Shown: positions 43,235 through 54,942 of the stretch, piece after piece
How the letters are laid out: each line of letters opens with the position of its first letter
Position numbering within the stretch: position 1 is the stretch's first letter
NCBI GenBank assembly: GCA_001179505.1
Contig: CDMY01001036.1
Span: forward strand, 1-64,000
Direction: 5' to 3'
DNA from: Vitrella brassicaformis
Taxonomy: Eukaryota; Sar; Vitrellaceae
DNA length: 64,000 nucleotides
Notes under the pieces: generated by a model
Seen by the model: only the letters and a program-made list of their open reading frames with translations
The model's database searches: none
What the model was told of the DNA's origin: nothing
Position numbers and translations under genes: made by a program

Positions 43235-45766
43235 ATGGCGTATCGGTCTGGCGGCCGGCGAGGCGGCCGAGGGCGAGGGGGAGGCGACTTCTATCGCGGG
43301 AGGGGCCGTGGCGGCGGATACCAACAGGACGGCTACTATCAGGATGGGTATGATGACCCACAATATCAGCATCACCAGCCGCCGGTGCTGCAGCCGGCGA
43401 GGGGCGGGAGGGGCGGCCAGTCGTACTACAATGGGCGTGGCGGTGCGTACGAGCCGTTCGGTCGGGGAGGGAGGGGCGGCAAGAGGAATGCGGGTGACAC
43501 CGATGGGATGGCAGACCATGGAGGCGGGCCGAGGAGGCGGGGAGGGCAGGGGGGCGGCAACCCACTTGTCTACTGCAGACACTTCATGGACGGTAGGGAT
43601 GCAAGACAGACAGACAGACAGACACACAGATAGATTGGTGTGAGCGAATGGATTGGATGGTGTGTTTGTGTCCGTGTGGCTGCAGGCACTTGTCAGGCAC
43701 GTTCGTCTCCGTGCGGGTAAGAACGAACATCTGTCCCACTGAGTCTGTATCTCCAACTTGTGTGTGTGTTTGCCTGCCCGTGTAGTTTTAAGCACGGGCT
43801 GTTGAGGCTAGGCGGCATGCCCAAGGCGCATAGCAACGGTCGGTGAGAGAGAACCACTAACATGGCAATCACGGCACAGGAGGGACAGAGAGATGACGGA
43901 GATGATTGCATTCTCTTGCCTGCTTGTGTTTAGGCATCGACGCCATGTTGATTCAAGAGAACCCTGAGGACAGCACCAAGCCGATCCTCTGGACAGGGTC
44001 GAGAGACGGCAAACTCAAGGTGCAATGACCGACCGACCGACTGACTGACTGACCGATCCTTTGCCCACACGGCAAAGCATGGCATCCCTCCATCTGTGTG
44101 CTTGCTGTCTGTGTGTCTGACTGTCTGTCTGTGTGTGTGTGTGCAGATGTGGGAGATGGTTGAGCAGGACGGCAGCCGGCTGCAGTTCAGGGAGAAGCAG
44201 GACACCAACATGCAGGGCTGCAACGTCACGTCGCTGCTCTACGCCGGAGATGGGTACACACACTCACACACATGGCTGGCTGGGCGACGTGACCATATCC
44301 TTCATCCCTCCATGCTCACGTGTGTTTGGGTGGTCAGTGTGTTTGTGGGTCAGTCCAACGGCGTGATCACCTGCTTTCGACTCAACGGGCAGACCTTCAC
44401 ACTCACTGTAGGCAGACAGACACACGGACGTGACGTGCGCTTGATGCTGTGATCACATCCACGTACGTGTATGTGTGTGTCAGGGTCACACGGCGCCTGT
44501 CTACGCCCTGCTGATGCTCGATGACGTCCTCATATCGGGGTCATGGGACGGTACGCAACCGTCGCATAGCCGAACCGCCCGCATCACCATCCGACCGCAC
44601 TCAGATCACACCTGATTGATGGATGCATCTCCTTCTCTGTCTGTCTTTGTGTCTGTCCAGCCACGGTTCGGTTTTGGAAGTTCGATGCCGCCTCACAGCA
44701 GTTCGGCTGTGTCCAGTCAGTGCCGGTGGGCGCACGATGCACATGTAGACACACAGAGGGCAGCGCGCCTTTGCTATCGATGCCATGCCCCATCTCTCTC
44801 TCTCCGTGTTGGTGCCTATGTTGTGTGCAGGTGTGCAGCGGTGTCAAGGCCATCGCAAACCACACAACACAGTAATCACAAAACGGTCGATTGACCCGAA
44901 TGGCAGTGGGTGCGAAGCCCTCACGTGTCGGTCTCTGCGTGTGTGCGCAGGCTGTGGGTTGCGACCATCGAGAAGATCCAAGTGCTGGATCTCTCCAACA
45001 ACGGCACCATCGGCGCTGGATTCGACGTCCCCAAAGTCATGGTACGCCAGCAAACAGACACACAGAGTACATCTGGCGGTGTGTGCGTGCGTGTGTGTGT
45101 GCGTGCGTGTGTGTGTGTAGGATTTGCTCCTGTACAGCGGTCCGAGTGGGAGTTTCATGCTGGCGGTGACCCTGAGCGGCCACATCAAGGCCTTCAACCT
45201 CCAGACGGGCGCGGAGGAATACGACCAACAACACTCAGGACCCCAGCAGAAGATCATGAAACTCGCCGGTACGTACCTGCCCTGCCAAGCCACACACACA
45301 TACAGAGAGACATCATAGCACCAGTGGATGTGTGTGTGTGGGTCAGGTCTGAAGGATCCGTCCGACGGTCAGGATCTGCTGCTGTTCGCCAAGGACAACG
45401 GGTGGATCACGGCGCTCGAACTGCCCACCATGAACGGTATCAGCCCCCCATCCCCCATCCCACACACCCCCAAATGGAATCCTGTCTTACCATTGTGTGT
45501 GTGTGATGGCGATCTGATCAGAGCGTGGGAGTTTTCGGGCGCACAATGAGGTTGAGGTCCGTTCGATGGTCTCCATACCAGCACTTGGGCTCCTCTTCAC
45601 CGCCGGCATGGACGGTAGGTACAGACACGAAGGACCAACACGGTCACACCACCGCAGACGAGGGACTAAACGGTGCTTTTGGTTCTTTTCAGGTTCCGTC
45701 GCTGCCTGGAAGTTCGTGCCGGGTGGGACACCTCCTTGCAAGGCAGGTGGTGCCCCAGCCTGGTGA
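43235..45766 (+). CDS. CCCH zinc finger - WD40 protein (zfwd type)
   Basis: Fourteen small exons, 43235-43592, 43686-43716, 43786-43838, 43934-44019, 44147-44253, 44338-44407, 44484-44550, 44661-44725, 44831-44871, 44951-45041, 45121-45268, 45347-45436, 45522-45614 and 45693-45766, close in phase to 457 aa. The N-terminus is an RGG box (GGRRGGRGRGGGDFYRGRGR) likely to bind RNA. Then comes a zinc finger, C-x7-C-x6-C-x3-H, spelled by CRHFMDGTC, QARSSPC and GFKH across exons 1-3. WD40 blades follow: LWTGSRDGKLKMW, GHTAPVYALLMLDDVLISG, SWDATVRFWKF, LSGHIKAFNLQTG and LLFTAGMDGSVAAWKF. Plant zfwd proteins combine CCCH fingers with seven WD40 repeats. An RNA-regulatory role is likely. The start is about 195 bp from that of the divergent WD40 gene. 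Confidence 0.88.
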
Positions 45767-46551
45767 TGGCATTGCCGACCATCCCAGCCGTCGGTGCTCC
45801 TTGCTGCTAGCCTCACCCCTCTGTCTGTCTGTCTCTGCTGCTTCGCTCGCTCGCTCGCTCGCTCGCTCGACCGCTGCCCGGAGCCTTGCCCCACTCGTGT
45901 CGATACGCCAATGAGGCCATCCATCCATCCATCTACACCTCTCTCTCTACACACACACAGCTGCTGTTTTGCTGACAGACTGGGGTGGGACGGGATGTGG
46001 CGGCCTGCGTACGCTTGTGTGTCAGAGAGGGGAGGGGCCGGTTTTCCTTCCAATCGGTGGATGGATCAATTCATGTGGTGGGTGAATCTTGATCTTGCTC
46101 GGCCGGACTGGTGGGACAGCTACCCGCCCAGCCGTGTGTGTGTGTGTGTGTGTCGGTGTGACGGCATGAGAGGACTCGACACAGGCTGGATGACATCAAT
46201 CAATTGACGTGTATATGTGTGTATGAAGAACCGTCTGGCATTGGCCCTCTCCCTCCCCTGTGTGATCGATCCCCCCGTTGTGTTGTCGTCTCTGGATAAA
46301 GAAAGCTCTCTGGGTGTGGTGTGGCGTGTGAGGCCGACAATCCAATCAGCTTTCTTTCACTCATAATAGGCGTGGCCAGTCCATCTTTTTGACGCAGATA
46401 GATGAATGTGTGTTGAGCTCGTGCGCAAAGAAGGGAGCATTCGACACGCAATTGAGACATCTAGAATGTCAGTACGCGGTCCATGCAGTCTACCCCGCCC
46501 GCATCAGCCACGCATGAGAGCGTGCATCCATCGTGACACCTGTCCTCTGTG
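45767..46551. other. Convergent intergenic region
   Basis: About 785 bp between the zfwd gene and the minus-strand gene ending at 46552. It contains (CTCG)n near 45847-45872, (CATC)n near 45920 and (GT)n near 46135. No coding frame. Confidence 0.5.
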
Positions 46552-49500
46552 TCACACGTCTAAAGGCTTGAGAGATAGAGCATTCAACCGCCCCCACGAG
46601 ATGTGAAACCGTCCAGGAAGGCCCTCTATGCTATCGCCATTCGTCCGCTCCTCCACCAGCCGCTTGAAGGCAGCGGACGACAGCGGCCGGAAGGTGAGCT
46701 TGATGTCGCGGATCTTGAGCAGCGACTTGACACAGGCGATGCCGAACTCGCCGGCGGCATCGCCATCGCCCAAATCCTCGGGCACTGCTCACACAAGCAG
46801 GCAGCACTCAACACAACCGTGAGCAGGTGGAAAAGAGCTGGGGGAGGTGATTGTTTGAAGCCCACCTTCTACAGTAATAATCACTTCTGCGACGGCCGGC
46901 AGCTGCTCGGCTATGTCCCCCCACGTCAGGCCCCCCTCGCCCACACCCGTCACCCGGCCGGCATCGAAGTGCTCTAAGTGTCTGTCCCCGCCCACCGCCT
47001 GCAGCATCCCCACCACATCCGCCTCTGTCGCCGTCACCGACAGCCGAATGTGTCTAACTGCCGGCATCTCGGCCACCAGCCTCCGGGCAATCGCGAGCCC
47101 ATGTTCGCCGTGGCTCACGAGATGCGATGCGGCGGGGAATGCCTTGTGTGGCATTCTGTCGAGCACAATCGGGTCGGGCTGCTCGGCGTCATCGTCGGGC
47201 GCCCAATCGTCCGGGTCCACCACCTCCACGGTCGTCGCCCTGGAGAAGGTCAGGCGCTGTGCGAGGGCGATGGCAGCGGGGCTGGGTGTGTCGAGAGGGC
47301 CGGGGGTGGTGAGATGGTGGGGGCGGATGGTGAAGCAGGCACTCTCTGATGCGGCGGCCATCTGCTGGATGTGTCTCTGCACGAAGGTGGAGGGGGCGGG
47401 GCGGGTGGGGACCTCACACAGGAGGCCAAGGTCGAAAGGCTCGCGCTCGCTACAGTCTTCCTCGTCGATCTTCATGTCAACGGGGATGTCGGGCCTCTCA
47501 CACAGGGTGCGAATGAAGGTCTCGATGGTCGACAGGGTCTCGAAGATGCGGCTGTCGATGGGCACGTCGCAATCGAAGCTGAGCCTCTTGATGGAGCGAC
47601 ATCCACGGTCGACAAGGACCGTCTGCAGAAAGACATACGGAACCCATGAGCAAGCCACTGGATTCAGTCTCTCGTTTTGTGTGGTTTGTGACGCACCTGA
47701 AGGCGCTGCAGCCCGGCCCGCCACTCTCCAAACCTATAGGGGCCATCCTCGTCCCTGACCCAGAGGGCGATGGTGCCTATGTCCTCCAGCTGCGCCAGAG
47801 GGCCCGTCTGCCCATCCGCTGCCGTGGGGATCTGCGCCAGCGACTCGGCAATGCGGTCCGGGACGCAGCTCACGTGCAGCTCCCTCAGGCGTCTCGACGT
47901 CCGCACCAGCTCCCCCAACAGCTCCGGCACCACAACCCCGTCTATCTGCACCCTCTCGAGTGACGGAACTTGCCAATGGCGCCCGCGGCCGGGACAGGAA
48001 CCCTGATATCTCCCGCGGACGCCTGTGATGGATGTGAGGGATATGAGGGTGGGGGGCGGGTCGAGGGGAGCGGGGAGGGGCGTCGCCAATCGCTGTCTGG
48101 CACGTCTGATATCCCGACGCTCGTCTTCGTCGACGGCTATGGACAGGTCGCCCTTGCTGAACTCGATGGCCTCGAGGGTCCCCCCCGCTGGCTCCGTCTG
48201 GCCTGCTGCTGCCGTGGCTCGGGGCGCATCGCAGTGGCCATCCACTAATGCCGTGACGATCCTATCGGTGACCAGCGGCAAAGTGCGGTAGTCATAATCA
48301 TCGAACGGCCGCGGCCCTGAGGTTCCTCGTGGGATGCGGAGGGCATGGGGGTACTGGACGACGATGGACTTGAGCCGTGTCAGCCGCCGGCCCCACGCGA
48401 AGGCGTCAGCGAATGACAGGCCGCACCAGAAGCGCCGCTCGGCCGTGTCGTGGGTGTCCATGACCAGCTGGGTGATCTGGCAGCTGACGTGGCGCCACAG
48501 CCGCTGGGGCAGCGCCGCCACCAAATGAAGCGATAGAAACGAGAAGACGTAGGCGACGACAACCGGCTGAGTGGACAACACACACCACACAAAAAAGGGA
48601 GCATCTGTGCGTTTGCCAGTGGTTCGTTTGGTGCATCTTACGATTCGGCTGAAGTGCTGAGCAAAGGTCTCCAGATCTATGCCATGTGTGGTGTGCGATG
48701 CCGTGGCCTGCTGCTGCTGCTGGAGCTGGTGCTGGTGCTGGTGCTGGTGCTGCTGGCCGTTGCCAACGTTAGCATCCTCGTTAGCATCCTTCTCTCCCTC
48801 AGCCCGCCTCTGCCGCTTCGGTGCCGCCTCCAATCGCTCATTGCTGGCAACTTCAAGAACCGATGGCTTTTTTGGGGTGGTGGTTAACGGTAAGATTGTC
48901 CATGTGTGTCCATGCGCTCGGACTGGCTTTTTTCGGCACGTTTGGTCTTCATTCCAACAGCAAAAGCTGACATGAAAGGGGACAGTGCACACACACACGC
49001 AGAGAGAGGGAGGGAGAGGGCATGTACATGGGAGGGGGGAGAGCCGCCAACGGCTCCGTCGCAGCTTGGATATCGCGGACCTCGGCATTGTCGACGACTA
49101 TGATCGATTCGCCCTTCCCGATTTCTATGGACTCCAAGGTGGTCCCCGCCTGCTGCCCGGCTGCTGTGGCCGCTGCGGCTCTCCGCCCCTCACTGTGCCC
49201 CTCCACCAATGCCGTGACGATCTTGTCGATCACCGGCGACAGATTGCGGTAGTCATAAGCGTGTGGCCCTCTTGGGATGCGAAGGCTACGGGGATACCGG
49301 ACGACAACGGACTTGAGCCGTGTCAGCCGCCGGCCCCACTCGAAGGCGTCAGCGAATGAGAGGCCGCACCAGAAGCGCCGCTCGGCCGTGTCGTAGATGT
49401 CCATGACCAGCTGGGTGATCTGGCAGCTGACGTGGCGCCACAGCCGCTGGGGCAGCGCCGCCACCAAATGAAGCGACACGAACGAGAAGACGTAGGCGAC

Positions 49501-49786
49501 GACAACCGGCTGAGTGCACAACACACACCACACAAAGAAGGGAGCGATGAGCATCTGTGCGTTTGCCAGTGTTTCGTTTGGTGCAGCTTACGATTTGGCT
49601 GAAGTGCTGAGCAAAGGCCTCCAAATCTATGCTGTGCGATGGCGTGGCCTGCTGCTGCTGCTGCTGCTGCTGGTGGTGGTGGTGGTGGTGCTGGCTATCT
49701 GCGTCCACCATGGTCTCCTCGTTGCCCTGCTCCTCTCCCTCTCCCTCGGCCGCCCGCCCCTGCCGCTTCTGTGCCGACTCACTCAT
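46552..49786 (-). CDS. Unknown protein with tandemly repeated N-terminal module
   Basis: Six exons, 49786-49592, 49509-49028, 48966-48642, 48566-47697, 47622-46866 and 46784-46552, close in phase to about 953 aa. Exons 1-2 and exons 3-4 encode the same module twice. Each has a KRQ-RAEGE start, a His/Gln run, a DLE-FAQHFS helix, PVVVAYVFSF, LWRHVSCQITQLVMD, then DTAERRFWCGLSFADAF and GRRLTRLKS. Only the second module continues into a long C-terminal part of alternating strand and helix phrases (VPSLERVQIDGVVVPELL, CRSIKRLSFDCDVPIDS, MPAVRHIRLSVTATEADVV, IRDIKLTFRPLSS), reminiscent of irregular leucine-rich repeats behind an F-box-like head. No F-box motif is certain. An alternative is two adjacent genes, but the second would lack an in-frame ATG. 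Confidence 0.68.
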
Positions 49787-50116
49787 CGGTGATTATGTTG
49801 CAAACCTGCTGCCGTGAACCTGTGTGTGTGGGCCACCCAGCGCTTTCAGCTACTCCTTCTTCTACGAATGTCAAGCTCGCAAAAAAGCTCGCAGACGAAG
49901 GGGGAGAGAAGAGAAGGAAAGAAAAGGAGCAAAGGATCTCCCCAGGACGACGACAGCATTTGGAGCCATCTCTGTTGAGAGATCCGACAGATCTGCTTGG
50001 TGGATCCCGGCATTGACGCCGGAGCTCAAATCCCGCGCGGCGTCCGGCGTGTCGCTTGACACGAGCCAAGTGCTCGTTCTTGTTGCCAACCCAACAACAG
50101 CAACCGAAGAGAGTTG
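49787..50116. promoter_or_regulatory. Divergent upstream region
   Basis: 330 bp between the start codons of the tandem-module gene (minus) and the LSM11-like gene (plus). Purine-rich on the plus strand around 49880-49935 (AAGAGAAGGAAAG). It lacks TG repeats, as do other upstream regions here. Confidence 0.5.
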
Positions 50117-51130
50117 ATGACATCTCGTCGACGCGCCTCCTCCGGCCCGTCGTCCGAGCGAGGCCTGCTGCCCCGTCCCCTTCCCTCCCTCCTGGGCCGC
50201 CCACCATCATCCCTCCAGCCACACCACCAACACCAGCAGCAGCAGGCACCGGCAGTGCTGCCTGAGGACATCCCAGTGCCGGAGGACTCTGACGATGAGA
50301 CCGGATGGATACCGGGGGCCAGCCTGGACCATGACATTGCCGACGCTGTCAAGGAGGAGATTGAAAAGGTCACGGCGGCGGACGGCGAAGGGCCCGTGTT
50401 GTCGTCGAGTGAAAGCGATGACAGCGAGGAGGAGGCGCGCACGGCCCTCTCGCGTGTGGCCGCCACTGCTGACGAGCGGCTGGATTTCTTCTCGGACAAG
50501 TTCGAGCCTCTGCTGGCGCTGCGGCACCCGTCCCTCGCCCCGCCCCTGAAGCCGCAGAAGAACCTCGACACCATCGTGCAGTGCAACCTGCTGCTGCCCT
50601 GGGAGCTCCAGGACCAGCTGGCGCCGCCATACAACCTCTCCCTGCAGCAGGCCCCCGACAGTCAGCAGAAGGACCAGCCGCAGCAGGGGAGGAAGATGGG
50701 CGATCACATGAAGCAGAAGCTCAGCCGGATCCGTGAGCGCGTCAAGGAGACCAAGGAGAGGGCGGCCTGCTGGCTGCGAGGCGAAATCGGCAGCAAGAGC
50801 CAGGGGCCGCTCGGGGCCATCGGGCAGTACGTCAGGAACCAGGAGTACGTCCGTGTGTGGGTGCGGTCCAACGCCCGCGGCAAGGCGGCGGTGAGGTCGA
50901 CGGTGACGGGCCTGCCCGTGGCCTATGACAAGCACTGGTCCCTGCTCCTGAGCAATGTGGTGGAGGTCATCTACCAGCCGGCCACTGCCGATTTGACCCG
51001 GCGTGGTGTGCGTGTGGAGGAGAGGAGGCGCAAGCTGCGGTCGCTGTTTGTGCGGGGCGACAATGTGATGCTCGTGGCGCCAGTCGATGGCATCTCGGAG
51101 GCGGCGAACCGGTTCTGGGGGTACAGATGA
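50117..51130 (+). CDS. Sm-fold protein similar to LSM11 of the U7 snRNP
   Basis: Single exon of 337 aa, from ATG 50117 to TGA 51128-51130. The N-terminal half is disordered and acidic (VPEDSDDETGWIPGASLDHD, SSSESDDSEEEA). Next comes DFFSDKFEPLLALRHPSLAP, resembling the LSM11 region that precedes its Sm fold. The Sm-like domain spans about residues 255-325: VRVWVRSNARGKAAVRSTVT for strands 1-2, then AYDKHWSLLLSNVVEVIY with the Sm1 D-x-H/F-x-N-type motif. A charged insert follows, then the Sm2 signature LFVRGDNVMLVAP. LSM11 and LSM10 replace SmD1 and SmD2 in the U7 particle for histone mRNA 3'-end cleavage. Whether this protist has U7 is unknown; the call rests on domain order. Confidence 0.65.
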   Translation: MTSRRRASSGPSSERGLLPRPLPSLLGRPPSSLQPHHQHQQQQAPAVLPEDIPVPEDSDDETGWIPGASLDHDIADAVKEEIEKVTAADGEGPVLSSSESDDSEEEARTALSRVAATADERLDFFSDKFEPLLALRHPSLAPPLKPQKNLDTIVQCNLLLPWELQDQLAPPYNLSLQQAPDSQQKDQPQQGRKMGDHMKQKLSRIRERVKETKERAACWLRGEIGSKSQGPLGAIGQYVRNQEYVRVWVRSNARGKAAVRSTVTGLPVAYDKHWSLLLSNVVEVIYQPATADLTRRGVRVEERRRKLRSLFVRGDNVMLVAPVDGISEAANRFWGYR

Positions 51131-52728
51131 TAAGATGCATGCTTGGATGGATGGATGGATGTGTGTTTGGTTAGCTAACCGACCAGTGAGTGAGACCCAA
51201 GGCATTTTTGCGGCCAGTGCTGCGTAGCTTAGGGAGTGAGTGAATGCGGTAAGTTTTAAGCGTTGTCACAGTGTCCATAAATACACCTGACATCACATGA
51301 CATGTCATGACATGCAGTGCAATGCACCTCACACGCACACGCACACATACGTACGTACAGGTACACAGGTAAAGACAGAGTGGTCCCAACCAACCAACTA
51401 TATGTGCAATGCAATCGACACACAAAACACGACATGTGCACACACGCAAGAAACACATGCAGAGAAAGTGATGCGACAGACCGAGCCAAACATGCCCACT
51501 CACCGAGGGAGAAGGCAAAAATGACTCGTGTCGCCTTCACCCACCCTCACAAAACACATACATTACATCATCTCGCCCCTCCCCAACCCCCCAAACACCC
51601 CCCACACACCCCAGACAGGCAGACAAGAAGGCCCTCACACGCACTGCACATGACCCATACATCCATCCATTCAATGCATGCACAAACATGATCAGGAGCC
51701 ACCTCAGTGCTCAACCAATCTGTCCTCACACGTAGGTATGAGCGGTGCGTCAGTCAGTCCGTCACCCACAGGCTCAACGTTTCACAGCAAATAATCGCTC
51801 CCCCCATCCCATCCGTCCGTCCCTCACCCACAGATGCCGCTGCCAGAGCATCGTGCCAAATGCATCCATCCCATACATATCATCGCTCCAAGCTGAAAAC
51901 CCCACACATCCATGCCATGCAAGCACATTCAGTCTCGCTAAGCTAAGGTGCATGGCATGTCTGTAAGGGAAAAAAGCAGATTGACGTACTGACAAAGCTA
52001 GGGAGGGATTCACTCGGAAAAAACCCATCGATCGATCGTTGGTCGGTTGCTCTCTCTGGGGATGGATGGTCGCAGCCGACGCAGATAGATAGACATGTGG
52101 CGAAAACCCACGCGTATGCGCGCAGGAGCAGGCAGACATGTCTGTCCCCTCTCTTATTCTCTCTTTCCTTGCTGGCTGGCTGACTGACAGCAACTCGATT
52201 ACATAACATACACATACATACATCTTTCAAATGACACCCCCTCCCCCCCCCCTCCCTCACTCAGTCACTCGCTGCAGCCAGCCGCCCCACTCGCACAGAC
52301 ATGCAAACATACATACACACATACATACACACACATGCACACATGCACACAGGTAGGGTAGAGGTACGTACAAGCTAGGTACACATACACATACACACAC
52401 ATGAACAAATTCGTCAACCCACCCGTTCGTCCATCCATCCACCAATCCACCGACCAATCCTCTATCTATCGCTCTCTCACCGCCGTCCGTCTCGGTGTGC
52501 CAGCTTTGTGGCCCGCCCCACACGCAAAGGAGTGCATTGCATATGAATGCGGTGTCCGTAAGGTAGCTACTCAACAGCTAGGCGCCTGTCTGTCGGTACG
52601 TGTGTGGTGGGGTGGGGTGGGGTGGGGTGGGGGGGTGAGTAATTGCTGCGTGACCGACCCATTTGGGGATCAAGGTGGCCGCATCATTGCAGGTGGGATG
52701 AGTAGTGAGGCCCGGCCCGCCCTTCGAT
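51131..52728. other. 1.6 kb convergent spacer, no supported gene
   Basis: CA-rich and CCATC-rich on the plus strand through most of 51300-52450, consistent with downstream sequence of the minus-strand reductase gene. (GGGGT)n at 52608-52632. Short frames are translations of CA or CCAT repeats (His/Thr/Ser-rich) and are not credible. Confidence 0.5.
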
Positions 52729-54942
52729 TTATGCTGCATCGTGTTTGGGCCTCTGTGCTTCGAGCGTCTTGTTGCAGTCGCGCGGGTCCAGCAGGTTGTC
52801 CAGAGGCCACCACGCTAGGTGCGCAAACTGATCAAGGAAGGTACCACACACACATGATGATGAAGGAACATCGCCCTGTCTGTGTTGCCATCCATATTCT
52901 CTCTGTATGTGTGAGTGCTGTCCTCACGTAAAGGAGGATGGGCTCGGGCATGCACCGCGACACCACGTCGATGAAGAACGAAAACCCGCCAGGGGCCGCG
53001 AGGCGTGCACCCTTCATCAGCCGCCGCACACCGAACGCAGCGACCTTCTCGGTCTTCTCCGTCAGCATGTCGTGCGCTGATCGACAGGTCGATGGATGGA
53101 TAGATGCCAAGAACGAAGAGACAGACACACAAATCTGCTAGTGCTGGCGGTGCTGTGGGTGTGTGCTGACTGACCAATGAGGGCGTTTTCCGCCTCGCCG
53201 GCGAAGAGGGACGACTTGGTGCCGGGGGGCTAAACACACACACACACACAGAGGGGAGAGAGAGATGCACGAGAGCACCATATGAGTGGGAGTGCCATCT
53301 GTCGCTGCTCCTTCCTCGCCGTACCGTGAGGCATGTGACGCCCACGCCGTGAGGGCGCAGCTCGTAGCCCACTGACTGGGACAGACTCACCACAAATGCC
53401 TGGGTGAAGGGATGGATGGAGGAGTGTGTGCAAAGGGGGAGAGGATGTAAGGGCGCACGAGACGAGAAGAGGCCTCCCTCGATAGATAGTCGTTACGTAC
53501 GTACCTTGGTAGCATGGTACATGGCGCAGCTTGGACCGGGTAGCCATCCCACCACCGAGGCGTTGTTCAGTATCCTGCCGCACCCACGCCTGCATCCACA
53601 GACACACAGCAGATGAGATGAAGAGGGGATGACCACCGCGTGTGTGCGTGTGTGTGGATGAGCGTGTGTGTAACGCGACGCACTTGGCCATGTCTTCTCC
53701 AAAGAGGCGCATGAGTATGGCGTATGAGATGGAGTTGAGCTGGGTCATCGACATGATGCCACTCAGCTCCTCAGAGAGGTAGGCCGAGCGGTTCAGACGA
53801 CCAGCGTTGTTCACCTGCCATCACGCCATACACAGACCAACATGGCCATCCATGTGCGTCTGCCTCTCTGCACACGGATGTGTGTTTGTCTCTCTGTGCG
53901 TGTGTGTACCAGAATGGCCACGTGGTGGTCGTCTCCCTTTGTCAGCAGCAGGTCGTTCACGTCACGATGAAGCTTCTCAGCGCCACCCGCAACACCTGTC
54001 GTCGACACAAACACACACACACATAATACGCGCGACACACAGAGATGCTCTGGGTGCTCTTCGTCAGCCTACCGAGGTCGGCGGGGAGGGTGAGCACCTT
54101 GACGCTGTACTTCTCGGCGAGAGCCTCGGCAGCCTCAGTCAGCTTGGATTGGTTGCGCGCAGCTGAGCGACCCACACCAGACACAGACACATCGATCGAC
54201 ATGTCATGTGGCAGTTAGTTCGTCTGTGTGTGTTTGCGGACCTAGAATGAGGTTGAACTTCCTCTTGGCGAGCTCCTCCGAGATGGCCCGACCGATGCCG
54301 TGACCGCCGCCCGTCACCAAGGCATACCTACACATCAGACACACCAGGGCGTGTCCCCGGGATACTATCGCAGCCGCTTGTCCGTCCGTACTTTTCGTCG
54401 CTGGGTTTGACTGGGGGCAGCCTCTTGGTGCCGTTTGTGCAGGGCATGATCCAACACAGAGGCATCGTCAGCCACCAAAACAGCTGATGACAGTCACACA
54501 CACACACACACACGCACCGTCAAATCGGAACGTACACCCAGCCACTCATATATCCACATGGTCTGTCTGGTGGGTGAACACACCAGCGTACGTACCTGAT
54601 CGACGAGGAAAGTGACGAGGGCGAGGGGTATCCACACGGTGCCGTAGATGAGCGTCAGGCCAATTCGCCAGAGGGACCACCGCAGCAGCGGGTGAGGCAG
54701 CGACTTCTCGGGGTCGTAGGCATCAAACGAACCTGAATGGTACCACACAGACAGATATCCACAACAGACAGACACGCACGTCAACCACCGCCGAGCGATC
54801 TGCGTCCGTGTGTCTGTGTCTGTGTCTGTGTACGGGGCGTACCGGTGACTGAGGTGGAAGACATCATGGTCTTGTAGTTGTTTGGCGAGGGCGCCACCGC
54901 CAGCCGGGTGGAAGGGGAAGCATGGCTGACCTCGTCAGGCAT
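52729..54942 (-). CDS. Very-long-chain 3-oxoacyl-CoA reductase / 17-beta-HSD-like SDR
   Basis: Twelve short exons on the minus strand can be joined in phase from ATG 54942 to TAA at 52729. An N-terminal hydrophobic region (WSLWRIGLTLIYGTVWIPLA, LFWWLTMPLCWIMP) anchors it in a membrane, probably the ER. Short-chain dehydrogenase marks follow: ALVTGGGHGIGRAISEELAK (NAD(P) loop), RNQSKLTEAAEALAEKY, VNNAG, ILNNASVVG with the catalytic Ser, and MYHATKA with Tyr and Lys. After that, YELRPHGVGVTCLTPPGTKS is typical of the KAR/HSD17B12/LET-767 group, which reduces 3-ketoacyl-CoA during fatty-acid elongation. The C-terminus lacks an obvious dilysine signal. Telomere-like motifs lie about 145 bp upstream of the start. 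Confidence 0.87.

Noticed and set aside
48949-49088. Separate start of a second F-box-like gene at MPRSAISK (49088)
   Set aside because: That ATG lies inside the upstream module's exon on a shifted frame. An in-phase intron explains the junction better.
50207-51205. 332-residue minus-strand frame opposite the LSM11-like gene
   Set aside because: His/Leu/Arg-rich shadow of a GC-rich exon. The plus-strand frame has a recognisable Sm fold.
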